From Bacillota bacterium (GTDB taxonomy: Bacteria; Bacillota; Clostridia; Oscillospirales; Ruminococcaceae): a DNA stretch of 64,000 bases. Location of the stretch: NCBI GenBank assembly GCA_023429785.1, contig JAEZDD010000003.1, positions 124,001-188,000 of the forward strand, in the 5' to 3' direction. Positions within the stretch are counted from its first letter, which is position 1. Every line of letters begins with the position of its first letter. Below the pieces are notes generated by a model. It did no database searches. It was not told the origin of the DNA and worked only from the letters and a program-made list of their open reading frames with translations. Shown piece after piece: positions 15,471-23,659 of this stretch. A program made the translations under genes and the position numbers.

Positions 15471-16583
15471 ATGATAATTTTAGATGAGCTATTACTTGAG
15501 CTTGAGGGCTATCGTCCTAAGATTAAAGAGCTTAGAGAAGTATTAGATATTGACAATTCGATAGAAGAAATTGACGAGCTTCAGAAGCTGGGGGCTGACC
15601 CGAATTTCTGGAACGATATGGAGGAATCACAAAAAATCCTTCAAAAAACAAGAGCACTCGAAACCAAGGTGGCAAGCTTTAATAAGTTATCCCAAAAGCT
15701 TGACGACGTTATTACCCTGATTGAGATGGCTATTGAAGACAATGGTGATAGTATGCTCGCCGAAATAAATTCGGAGGTTTCAAGCTTTAAAGTTGAAATA
15801 GAGGCATTAACATTATCAACACTATTAAACGGTGAATTTGACTCAAAAAGTGCAATTCTCACATTCCATTCCGGTGCCGGCGGGACCGAGGCACAGGACT
15901 GGGTTGAAATGCTTTATAGAATGTATACAAGGTGGAGCGAGCGTCACGGGTATAAGGTCAAAATCCTTGATTATCTTGACGGTGATGAGGCCGGCATAAA
16001 AAGTGCTTCTATTCTCATTGAGGGAATAAATGCTTATGGCTTTTTAAAATCGGAAACGGGAGTTCACAGGCTCGTCAGAATTTCTCCTTTTGATTCATCT
16101 GGACGACGCCACACATCCTTTGCGTCGCTTGAGGTTATCCCTGAAATTGATGATGATGTTCAGATTGAAATCAGAACTGAGGATTTAAGAATTGACACTT
16201 ATCGAGCGAGCGGTGCCGGCGGTCAGCATATCAACAAAACCGATTCCGCTGTGCGAATCACGCACATTCCTTCCGGAGTCGTTGTCGCCTGTCAGACTCA
16301 GCGAAGTCAGTTTCAGAACAAGGACTATGCGATGAAAATGCTCCGCTCAAAGCTTATTGAAATAAAAGAACGTGAACACTTGGAAAAAATCGATGACATA
16401 AAGGGCGTTCAGAAGGAAATCGCATGGGGGGCACAGATACGCTCTTATGTATTTATGCCTTATACTCTTGTTAAAGACCATCGGACCGGTTTTGAAAACG
16501 GAAACGTCAATGCCGTGATGGATGGCGAAATCGACGGTTTCATAAACGCTTATTTAAAGGCCTTGAGCCTTGGAAATCTATAA
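15471..16583 (+). CDS. prfB: Peptide chain release factor 2
   Basis: Recognises UGA and UAA stop codons and triggers peptide release. The catalytic GGQ is at residues 250-252 (RASGAGGQHINKTDSAVRI) and the RF2-specific anticodon-like SPF is at 205-207 (RISPFDSSGRRHTSF). At 370 aa it is complete in a single uninterrupted frame: the programmed +1 frameshift with in-frame UGA after ~25 codons, present in most bacterial prfB genes, is absent (the region reads REVLDIDNSIEE). GAGAGG precedes ATG 15471. It is a single-gene unit with its own promoter and terminator. Confidence 0.97.
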   Translation: MIILDELLLELEGYRPKIKELREVLDIDNSIEEIDELQKLGADPNFWNDMEESQKILQKTRALETKVASFNKLSQKLDDVITLIEMAIEDNGDSMLAEINSEVSSFKVEIEALTLSTLLNGEFDSKSAILTFHSGAGGTEAQDWVEMLYRMYTRWSERHGYKVKILDYLDGDEAGIKSASILIEGINAYGFLKSETGVHRLVRISPFDSSGRRHTSFASLEVIPEIDDDVQIEIRTEDLRIDTYRASGAGGQHINKTDSAVRITHIPSGVVVACQTQRSQFQNKDYAMKMLRSKLIEIKEREHLEKIDDIKGVQKEIAWGAQIRSYVFMPYTLVKDHRTGFENGNVNAVMDGEIDGFINAYLKALSLGNL

Positions 16584-16587
16584 TATT

Positions 16588-16624
16588 AAAACCCCATGCT
16601 GATTTTTTCGGCAAGGGGTTTTTT
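16588..16624. terminator. Bidirectional terminator between prfB and hydrolase gene
   Basis: AACCCC/GGGGTT outer stem plus an inner TGC/GCA stem (16590-16620), followed by six T on the + side and preceded by A residues that serve the leftward gene. Confidence 0.75.
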
Positions 16625-16630
16625 CTAATA

Positions 16631-17572
16631 TTAAGCCTTTGTGCTGATTTTTTTAACCCATTCAAGTATATAACGATATACCTCCGGCCTGTCGGCTTCA
16701 TTGATAATTTCATGTCTGTCGCCTTCAAAAAGCCTCAGCGTGACATCCTTCACACCGCTTGACTTTAGCATTCCTTCAATTTTTGACGGGAATTCGCCGT
16801 AATTCCCAACGGGGTCTTCCTTCCCAGATATTAACAGCACGGGCAAATCCTTATTTATACTGTCTGCCCATTTTTTCGAAGACACAAAGCACATCATTTC
16901 AGCAACATCAGCAAATCCAGCCGCTGTGAATACAAACCCGCAGTATGGGTCCTCGACATACTCATTGATGTTGTCGGTGTCTGTTGATAACCAGTCAAAT
17001 GAAGTATATGCGTTGGAGATTTTCTTGTTATACGAGCCAAAGGAAAGATTATCAAGCATTTTGCTTCTATACATTTTCCCTTTGAAAAGCCCGATAAGAC
17101 TTGTTATTACTTTCCCCATAGAAATTATCGGGGTTGCATTCCCTGTCCCGATTATTACCGTGGCATCAGCCAAATCGCCGTACTTTGAAATATATGCCCT
17201 TGTGACAAATGAGCCCATGCTATGCCCCGCTATAATATAAGGAATATCCGGGTATTGCGCCTTTATTATATTTGTCAGCTTAGCCGCATCCTCAACAAGA
17301 TATTTCCAGCCATTTTTTTCGCCGAAGTAACCAAGCTCATCGTCATTTTTCACGCTTTTCCCGTGTCCAAGCTGGTCTGATATACAAAAAACCACTCCGT
17401 TTTCAGCCAGATAATTCCCAAAATCAACATACCGCTCAGAATGCTCCGCCATACCGTGAAGAAACTGAACAATAGCCTTTGGTTCCCCAGCCGGCTCTAT
17501 AACATAATAATGAACATCATTTTTCCCATTCGTGCTTGAAAATGTACTAGTCTTTCTGATTAATTCAACCAT
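16631..17572 (-). CDS. Alpha/beta hydrolase (monoacylglycerol-lipase-like, serine hydrolase)
   Basis: 313-aa cytoplasmic serine hydrolase with no signal peptide. The oxyanion HG is at residues 39-40 (VQFLHGMAEHSERY), the nucleophile elbow GHSMGS puts Ser118 at the centre, an SDQLGHGKS segment lies between, and the acid and base are probably the Asp in ISGKEDPVG and the His in EGDRHEIINE near the C-terminus. The pattern fits the Hydrolase_4/monoglyceride lipase group (lysophospholipase-like). Substrate unknown. It lies 44 bases downstream of the Nudix gene on the same strand. Confidence 0.85.
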   Translation of the reverse strand: MVELIRKTSTFSSTNGKNDVHYYVIEPAGEPKAIVQFLHGMAEHSERYVDFGNYLAENGVVFCISDQLGHGKSVKNDDELGYFGEKNGWKYLVEDAAKLTNIIKAQYPDIPYIIAGHSMGSFVTRAYISKYGDLADATVIIGTGNATPIISMGKVITSLIGLFKGKMYRSKMLDNLSFGSYNKKISNAYTSFDWLSTDTDNINEYVEDPYCGFVFTAAGFADVAEMMCFVSSKKWADSINKDLPVLLISGKEDPVGNYGEFPSKIEGMLKSSGVKDVTLRLFEGDRHEIINEADRPEVYRYILEWVKKISTKA

Positions 17573-17616
17573 TATTCATTAACATCCTTTAACACATATT
17601 TGTCTTTTCAAGAGGG

Positions 17617-18099
17617 CTATGTCGATGCCGACTCGTTTTTTCTTTTTGAGCCTAAGAATAAAACTCCTTTGGTATTAATTAGCTTTATTATATTCGATGA
17701 AATTTCTTTTGGGGAGAAATTCAAATTACTTAATGTGCTGATTTCAACCCATTCGGAAGAAATCTGCTCCTCGTCTGTTTCAACAGGCTTGTGGACTTCA
17801 GGGCTGGATATATTACACAAGAATATGTGAAAAATCTTATGGGCATAATCGGGATAATTCTCCTGCCTATCCTCATCTGTCTGTATCTCCTCATAAATTC
17901 CGACCATTTTATTAACGCTTATGCTTATGCCGGTTTCCTCAAGGCATTCTCGCTTAACTGCTTCCTCCATTGTTTCATTTTGATTTTGTCCGCCGCCCGG
18001 AAGAGTATAATATATCCCTTGAATTTCGTTTTCACACTTATTTAGAAGAAGCTTTCCACTTTTTATTATTATTGCTTTTGCAGAATTCCTGATACTCAT
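17617..18099 (-). CDS. Nudix hydrolase
   Basis: 160-aa hydrolase of nucleoside-diphosphate-linked substrates. The Nudix box is complete and exact: G-x5-E-x7-REC-x-EETG-I within PGGGQNQNETMEEAVKREC and LEETGI (residues ~34-58). The N-terminus (AKAIIIKSGKLLLNKCE) is the usual opening strand of the fold. The substrate cannot be told from sequence. The ATG at 18099 lacks a strong ribosome binding site, unusual for this window. It precedes the alpha/beta hydrolase gene on the same strand. Confidence 0.85.
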   Translation of the reverse strand: MSIRNSAKAIIIKSGKLLLNKCENEIQGIYYTLPGGGQNQNETMEEAVKRECLEETGISISVNKMVGIYEEIQTDEDRQENYPDYAHKIFHIFLCNISSPEVHKPVETDEEQISSEWVEISTLSNLNFSPKEISSNIIKLINTKGVLFLGSKRKNESAST

Positions 18100-18369
18100 T
18101 ATATTTAATCAACTCAATTCTTTTAGTTTAACATTAGTTTACCACAATTTATTTATAAATTCAACAAAAATCATAGTTAATTAACAATGATTTTTGTTAT
18201 GTATTACACACTTTGCCGGTTGAATTTCTAAAAACATCTTCTTCGGATAATTACTAATTATTATTAACTAGGATTTAGCTAAAAAATTCATCAAATTTAC
18301 CAAAAAAAGCTTGCAACCTTTGTTATAAATTTAAAGGTAGATAAATTTGTAAAAATGCGAAAATACCTC
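18100..18369. other. AT-rich intergenic region between Nudix gene and ABC exporter
   Basis: This gap contains a perfect 12-bp inverted repeat (18163-18174 with 18187-18198) around a 12-base loop holding palindromic GTTAATTAAC; it could be a terminator or a protein site. No gene of convincing quality is visible. The rightward promoter and leader that follow are listed separately. Confidence 0.6.
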
Positions 18370-18398
18370 TTGACATACTATACTATGCGTGATATAGT
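18370..18398 (+). promoter_or_regulatory. ABC exporter promoter
   Basis: -35 TTGACA (18370-18375), 17-base spacer, -10 TATAGT (18393-18398), reading into the 21-codon leader ORF and the ABC transporter genes. Confidence 0.85.
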
Positions 18399-18400
18399 AT
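18380..18400. promoter_or_regulatory. Operator-like dyad over the -10 region
   Basis: Perfect inverted repeat ATACTAT-7-ATAGTAT that covers the spacer and the -10 box. Its position is ideal for a repressor that blocks polymerase; similar TA-rich dyads are used by PadR- and GntR-type repressors of efflux pumps. No regulator gene is adjacent, so the protein is unknown. Confidence 0.6.
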
Positions 18401-18417
18401 AACGTAACAGGGGGTGT

Positions 18418-18436
18418 ATCTGAAATGCTTTCAGAT
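18418..18436 (+). promoter_or_regulatory. Start-codon hairpin of the leader ORF
   Basis: Perfect 8-bp stem ATCTGAAA/TTTCAGAT with a TGC loop. The ATG of the leader ORF (18425-18427) lies at the top of this hairpin, so folding would hide it from ribosomes. Confidence 0.65.
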
Positions 18437-18490
18437 AACTTTGGAATATCTCATGGGTGGTTTTTCACTTCGATGAAATTCTTTTCGTGA
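18425..18490 (+). CDS. 21-codon leader ORF upstream of the ABC exporter
   Basis: A short open frame that starts ATG 18425 with a strong GGGGGTG ribosome binding site (18410-18416) about 8 bases upstream, and ends TGA 18488-18490, 44 bases before the ATPase gene. The peptide begins MLSDNFGISHGW and ends FFTSMKFFS; it is rich in aromatic residues (five Phe, one Trp) and has no signal-peptide cleavage site. It begins ~20 nt after the predicted transcript start. I do not recognise it. It could be a regulatory leader peptide (ribosome stalling, as in erm and some efflux genes) or a small secreted or membrane peptide. Translation is likely from the binding site; function is inference. Confidence 0.5.
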   Translation: MLSDNFGISHGWFFTSMKFFS

Positions 18491-18534
18491 TAGCTATTGA
18501 ATTATTAAAGGTGAATAAGTAAAGGAGAAAAGGT

Positions 18535-19293
18535 ATGAACGACGTTTTTTTGAAGACAAGCAAGCTATGCAAGGGGTTTAAGGTCGGTGACACCGAACAG
18601 CAGGTGCTGAAGAATCTTGATTTAAGTATTTATGAGGGCGATTTCACCGTTATAATGGGCTCGTCAGGAGCCGGAAAATCAACACTATTATATGCTCTTT
18701 CCGGCATGGATAACCCAAGCAGCGGAGATATCGATTTTTATGGCACATCTATTGTTAATCATAACAGCGATAAATTAGCGGTATTTCGCAGAAAAAATTG
18801 CGGTTTCGTTTTTCAGCAAATGTTCCTTCTGGATAATATGAGTATTCTGGATAATATCTTATCTGCCGGACTTCTTGTCAGCAAGGATAGGAAGGCTATT
18901 GTGAGCTATGCGAAGGAATTGCTTCAAAAGGTTGGCCTAACGGAAATTATATGGAACAAGTTCCCCACTCAGCTCTCAGGCGGAGAAAATCAGAGGGCAG
19001 CTATCGTCAGGGCCCTTATAAATAACCCTAAGGCTGTTTTCGCCGACGAGCCGACCGGTGCATTGAACTCAGCCGCCGGAACAGCAGTTTTGGATGTTCT
19101 GACTGAAATTAACAATAACGGTCAAAGTGTAATTATGGTAACCCATGACCTTCATTCAGCTCGACGTGGAAATAGGATTTTATACATACAGGACGGCGTG
19201 ATAAGAGGTGAATGTAATCTTGGGAAATATGTCAGTGGTGATAAGGACCGCCATAATAAGCTAGCTTCATTTCTTTCAGAAATGGGGTGGTAA
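18535..19293 (+). CDS. ABC transporter ATP-binding protein (MacB/LolD/BceA type)
   Basis: 252-aa nucleotide-binding subunit. Walker A GSSGAGKST is at residues 42-50, the Q-loop lies in CGFVFQQMFLLDNMSILDN, the signature is LSGGENQRAAIVRAL (~140-154), Walker B is AVFADEPTGALN, and the H-loop is MVTHD. This set matches the MacB/LolD/BceA branch, which works with FtsX-like permeases to export or remove peptides, antibiotics or lipoproteins. AAGGAG precedes ATG 18535. Its stop lies two bases before the permease ATG. There is no sensor kinase or response regulator beside it, unlike classic Bce modules. Confidence 0.93.
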   Translation: MNDVFLKTSKLCKGFKVGDTEQQVLKNLDLSIYEGDFTVIMGSSGAGKSTLLYALSGMDNPSSGDIDFYGTSIVNHNSDKLAVFRRKNCGFVFQQMFLLDNMSILDNILSAGLLVSKDRKAIVSYAKELLQKVGLTEIIWNKFPTQLSGGENQRAAIVRALINNPKAVFADEPTGALNSAAGTAVLDVLTEINNNGQSVIMVTHDLHSARRGNRILYIQDGVIRGECNLGKYVSGDKDRHNKLASFLSEMGW

Positions 19294-19295
19294 TA

Positions 19296-21680
19296 ATGTT
19301 GAAGCTTTGGATGCAGGCATATGCCAATATACGAAAAACAAAATCTGTTTCTATCACACTGGCTGCTTTATTTTTAGTAGCGGCACTTTTAATCAACATA
19401 GGGTTGCTGGTTTCAATTAATTATGGGAATTTCTTTAGTAGTCTGAAAAAAGAACTGAATTCCTCTGATGCTTATTATTATATGTCTGAGTCTTTATACA
19501 GCGATAAGATTCTTAACAGCCTGGAGAGCAATGAGCATGTTAAGAAAACCGAGGTCACTAAATCAATGACTGTTGGTGGTGAAATATATTATAAGGACAA
19601 GGACAGGTCTTTTAGTGTAATGTTCAATAATATGAACAAGACCAGAGAGCTTTCAAAGTGGAAGTATGTCGGCGAGTATCTTTCACCGGAGGATATGTCA
19701 GTTTATATCCCTGAAATTTTTAAAGCGGTGGGCGGCTATAACCTTGGCGACAAGCTGACTTTAAAATATAAGGATATTGAAACAAATCAAAGCAAGGAGC
19801 TTTCCTTCACCGTCAAGGGCTATATTGAGGACGTATTCTTTAGCTCAACTGACACCGGAATGATGGGATTTTATCTCCCAGAAGAAACCTATAATAAAGT
19901 CAGCGGGATATTAAATAACTCAAAATACGAGAGCTATACAATATTCACTAACTTAGACAGCGTAAAAAATTCAGCTAAGGTTGAAAACTCATTAAGAGAG
20001 CTTTTAAAATTAAACACTTCATCTTTTATGGCTTCGGACTCGTCAAAAATGCTATTTTCAATTGATATTGACCTTATTACACTTTCCAGATGTATGATGG
20101 CGAGTATGATTGCCGTAATGATGGTTATTTTCGCAGCTATTATTGTTGTTGTATGCTTGCTTGTTGTCAGATTCAGAATTATCAACAGCCTAGAGGATGA
20201 TATCATGAAGATAGGCTCACTAAAGTCTATCGGATATACAAACAGACAAATAATTTCAACGATATTAATTCAGTTTTTGACTATCGCCGGGCTTGGAAGC
20301 CTAGCTGGTATAGCTGTTGCTTATCCGTTACTCCCCTTTGTTTCAATTGTATTTGAACAGCAGTCGGGGCTGAAATGGGTTCAGGGCTTTGACTTTTTCT
20401 CAAGCTTTACTACATTGGCAACTATTTTCGCCATTGTTATTGTTGTAACATTTTTAGCTGCAAATAAGGTTAAAAACCTCACTCCTGTTTTAGCTTTACG
20501 AGGCGAAACCTCAGCTAAAAAGTATAGCAAGAACTACCTCCCACTAGAAAAAACAAGAGGAAATTTATCTGTGCTTTTGGCTTTTAAATCAATATTACAA
20601 GGCATAAAGCTGAATATTATGATTATTGTTATTATTATTGCTGTTACCTTCGCAGGAGCCTATGGCGTAATAATGTATTACAACACAACTGTTGATACAA
20701 CGGCTTTCGCTGAAATCCCAGGATATGAAATAACAAATGTTATCGCTGCCCTTGACCCTCAGAGAGATAATACCGACACAATTAACACTATCAAGAGCAT
20801 GGAAAATGTCTACAAGGTTCAGTATCTTGATGAGCTAAAAATTAAGGTTGGCGATGTCGAGGCTAGCTGTTTTGCTATGGACAATTTCAACAACAGAAAT
20901 ACAAACCTCGTCTATAAAGGAAGTTATCCTCAGAATCCCGGTGAAATAGCTCTCGCCGGAGTTCTCGCTGAAAGAATTAATAAAAGTATCGGAGATACCG
21001 TCTCCGTCACTATCGGAGAGAATACTCAGACCTTTAAGGTCACAGGACTTTCAAACGGTTCTTCAATGGGTGGAATTAACACCTGCCTTTTGGTGAGCGA
21101 TGTTAAAAAGCTAAATCCTGAGTTTAGACAGCAAAATCTTTATATCTATCTTGATAAAGGAACTGATGCAGCGAAATTTATAGATAAGCTTGTTGAAAAA
21201 ATCCCTAGGGATATTCTTTTGGGAACAAGCAATTTCGATAAATTATTGGCTGAGGGGATGTCATCCTATCAGAATATTGTTGGTTTAATGGGCATTTCGA
21301 TGTTTGTTATAACACTGTTCGTTATTACACTTGTTCTTTATTTTGTTATTAGCTCTTCTATTATTAAAAAGAAGCGAGAGCTGGGCATTAAGAAGGCAAC
21401 CGGCTTCACTACCCTGCAGCTGATGAATCAGCTGTCAATCAGCTTCATAATTCCTATTTTTATAGGGGCATCTATTGGTAGTATCTTAGGCGCGTTTTTA
21501 ACTAATCCGATGATGTCGGTATTTATGAAAAGCGCGGGAATAATGAAAACAAGATTTATTGTTGACCCTATCTGGATTTCTGTTTTCGCATTAGCTATAT
21601 TGGCGTTTTCATATTTGCTGTCAATACTTATTACTTTAAAAATTAGAAAAATTTCCGCTTATGAATTGGTTAATGAATAA
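19296..21680 (+). CDS. FtsX-like ABC transporter permease
   Basis: 794-aa membrane subunit for the preceding ATPase. A first membrane helix is at residues ~15-40 (SITLAALFLVAALLINIGLLV), then a ~210-residue extracytoplasmic domain, three helices between ~265 and ~390, a second half-repeat with a helix (~445-470), another outer domain, and three helices at the end (~665-790). This duplicated FtsX/MacB_PCD arrangement is that of eight-helix permeases of antimicrobial-peptide or macrolide exporters. I start at ATG 19296; a GTG three codons upstream overlaps the ATPase stop. GGGGTGG serves as binding site. Substrate unknown. Confidence 0.9.
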   Translation: MLKLWMQAYANIRKTKSVSITLAALFLVAALLINIGLLVSINYGNFFSSLKKELNSSDAYYYMSESLYSDKILNSLESNEHVKKTEVTKSMTVGGEIYYKDKDRSFSVMFNNMNKTRELSKWKYVGEYLSPEDMSVYIPEIFKAVGGYNLGDKLTLKYKDIETNQSKELSFTVKGYIEDVFFSSTDTGMMGFYLPEETYNKVSGILNNSKYESYTIFTNLDSVKNSAKVENSLRELLKLNTSSFMASDSSKMLFSIDIDLITLSRCMMASMIAVMMVIFAAIIVVVCLLVVRFRIINSLEDDIMKIGSLKSIGYTNRQIISTILIQFLTIAGLGSLAGIAVAYPLLPFVSIVFEQQSGLKWVQGFDFFSSFTTLATIFAIVIVVTFLAANKVKNLTPVLALRGETSAKKYSKNYLPLEKTRGNLSVLLAFKSILQGIKLNIMIIVIIIAVTFAGAYGVIMYYNTTVDTTAFAEIPGYEITNVIAALDPQRDNTDTINTIKSMENVYKVQYLDELKIKVGDVEASCFAMDNFNNRNTNLVYKGSYPQNPGEIALAGVLAERINKSIGDTVSVTIGENTQTFKVTGLSNGSSMGGINTCLLVSDVKKLNPEFRQQNLYIYLDKGTDAAKFIDKLVEKIPRDILLGTSNFDKLLAEGMSSYQNIVGLMGISMFVITLFVITLVLYFVISSSIIKKKRELGIKKATGFTTLQLMNQLSISFIIPIFIGASIGSILGAFLTNPMMSVFMKSAGIMKTRFIVDPIWISVFALAILAFSYLLSILITLKIRKISAYELVNE

Positions 21681-21700
21681 TATTTTTTAGGATATAAATT

Positions 21701-21731
21701 CAGCCTGCAAATTATTGCAGGCTGTTTTTTT
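21701..21731 (+). terminator. ABC exporter terminator
   Basis: Perfect 10-bp stem (21701-21710 with 21715-21724), ATTA loop and seven T after it, just beyond the permease stop. Confidence 0.92.
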
Positions 21732-21732
21732 G

Positions 21733-23562
21733 TTAGATTATTTGTATTTTATATTTCTCCATCCAGTAATTCATCTGGATAAAATATGCGATTGTTTGAG
21801 GAACTGTCATTAGCTGGCCATACCATGGGGTTTGATTTTGCGAATTCAGCAATTTCTCCAGCTCTGTCTTTTTAAGAATTTGAAGTATTGGCGAATTTGG
21901 CGAAAGAATTATCTCATTTAAAATATCCGACACAGCTTTTAAATATGCTGGGTTGTGGGTTTTTGGATACGGGCTTTTCTTTCGCCATGCAACCTCCTGA
22001 GGGAGGATATCCTCCATTGCTTTTCGGAGCAGGCCTTTTTCGCGCCCCTGGTAGTCCTTGAATTCCCACGGGACTGAATACATATATTCAGCTATTCGAT
22101 AATCACAGAAGGGGACTCTGACCTCAAGCCCGTTATACATTGACATCCTGTCTTTTCTATCGAGCAAGGTCTGCATAAACCAATCGAGGTTGAGCTTAAC
22201 CATTTCCTTCATCCTTGACTCAAGAGACGATAAATTTTCTGACTTTGATGTATTTTTCAGCGTATCATAATACCTTTCAAAAACATAGCTTTGTGGATAC
22301 ATTCTATCAGCGATTTCATCTTTGACAAAGGACATTCTGTAATCAATCGATTTTGACCAGGGGAAGCCGACTGCATTTCTGATTTGTTCATCACGAAACC
22401 ATGGATAGCCACCGAAAATTTCATCAGCGCATTCGCCCGAAAGCCCGACGGTTGAGAATTTCTTAATTTCTTCACAGAATAAAATCAGCGAGGAGTCAAC
22501 ATCAGCCATGCCGGGCAAATCCCTGGCATCAACCGATTTGAACAATGCTTCGACTAACTGAGGCGTATCTATTATAAACTTTTCGTGCGTTGTCCCTAGA
22601 TATTTTGTCATGATATCAATGTATTCATCATCGGAATTCGGCTGGAACTTGCTGCTCTTGAAATACTTGTCATTGTCAACATAGTCAACAGAAAAGGTGT
22701 GAAGCCTTTCGCCTCTTTCTCTGAAATATCTGCTCGCTATTGACGATATTATGCTTGAATCTAGCCCACCGGATAAAAATGTGCATACCGGGACATCTGA
22801 AACAAGCTGTCTTGTTATTGAATCGGTCACTAAAAATTTTACTTTTTCAACAGTTTCTTCAAATGAATCTGTGAACCCTTTATCCTCAAGCTCCCAATAT
22901 TTTTTTAACCTTAAACCGTTTTGAGAAAAAAATCCGCAGCTCGCCGGCTTTAATTCCTTTATATTATTAAAAACTCCATACCCCGGAGTTCGTCCCGGCC
23001 CTAAAAGTATCAAATCCGAAATTGAATTTGTGTCAATTTCAGGCTTAAAAAGAGGGTGACAGAGTATCGCCTTAATTTCAGAGCCGAAAACAAATTCATT
23101 GTCATATATTCCATAGAAAAAAGGCTTCACCCCAATCCTGTCCCGAGCTATGAAAAGCTTTTTCTCAGCTTCGTCCCATATAGCAAATGCAAAAATCCCG
23201 TTGAACATTCCGACGCATTTTTCGCCCCACTCAATGAATGCTAACAGCAAAACCTCAGTGTCTGAATGCCCTTTGAAGGTATAGCTTTTATCAGAAAGCA
23301 GTTTTCGAATTTCCTCTGTATTATATAGCTCACCGTTATAGACAACAGTATATCTTCCTTTTTGCGTTAAAAATGACATCGGCTGTATTCCATTTTCTAA
23401 ATCAACAACGCTTAGTCTTGCGTGAACCAGAACAGCATTTTCGACCGTATGTATTCCGTCCTGGTCAGGTCCGCGCCGCTTAATTGAATTAAGCATATTT
23501 TTGTATATTTCATCATCATAAGCTCTTTTTGAAAAGTTAATGTCCCCTGCTATTCCGCACAT
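21733..23562 (-). CDS. asnB: Asparagine synthase (glutamine-hydrolysing)
   Basis: Converts aspartate to asparagine with ATP and glutamine nitrogen. The start is ATG 23562 so that Cys follows Met directly (MCGIAGDINF), giving the N-terminal nucleophile of the glutaminase domain; GGGGGA lies upstream. RRGPDQDG (~30-37) and LSVVDLENGIQPM belong to that domain. The synthetase domain has the PP-loop SGGLDSSIISSIA (~250) and LSGECADEIFGGYPW. At 609 aa it is typical of bacterial AsnB. It lies 83 bases downstream of pulA on the same strand, with a hairpin between. Confidence 0.95.
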   Translation of the reverse strand: MCGIAGDINFSKRAYDDEIYKNMLNSIKRRGPDQDGIHTVENAVLVHARLSVVDLENGIQPMSFLTQKGRYTVVYNGELYNTEEIRKLLSDKSYTFKGHSDTEVLLLAFIEWGEKCVGMFNGIFAFAIWDEAEKKLFIARDRIGVKPFFYGIYDNEFVFGSEIKAILCHPLFKPEIDTNSISDLILLGPGRTPGYGVFNNIKELKPASCGFFSQNGLRLKKYWELEDKGFTDSFEETVEKVKFLVTDSITRQLVSDVPVCTFLSGGLDSSIISSIASRYFRERGERLHTFSVDYVDNDKYFKSSKFQPNSDDEYIDIMTKYLGTTHEKFIIDTPQLVEALFKSVDARDLPGMADVDSSLILFCEEIKKFSTVGLSGECADEIFGGYPWFRDEQIRNAVGFPWSKSIDYRMSFVKDEIADRMYPQSYVFERYYDTLKNTSKSENLSSLESRMKEMVKLNLDWFMQTLLDRKDRMSMYNGLEVRVPFCDYRIAEYMYSVPWEFKDYQGREKGLLRKAMEDILPQEVAWRKKSPYPKTHNPAYLKAVSDILNEIILSPNSPILQILKKTELEKLLNSQNQTPWYGQLMTVPQTIAYFIQMNYWMEKYKIQII

Positions 23563-23588
23563 AAAAACATCCCCCATACAAATATTCA

Positions 23589-23615
23589 GGCGTTCTTAAA
23601 GCTGTTAAGAACGCC
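23589..23615 (-). terminator. Hairpin between pulA and asnB
   Basis: Perfect 11-bp stem (23589-23599 with 23605-23615) around a 5-base loop. The U-run after it on the leftward transcript is weak, so it may only partly end pulA transcription or act as an RNA-stability element for asnB. Confidence 0.6.
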
Positions 23616-23659
23616 TTTGTTTATTACATTATATGCGGGAAAATTTATTTGTGACCTTT

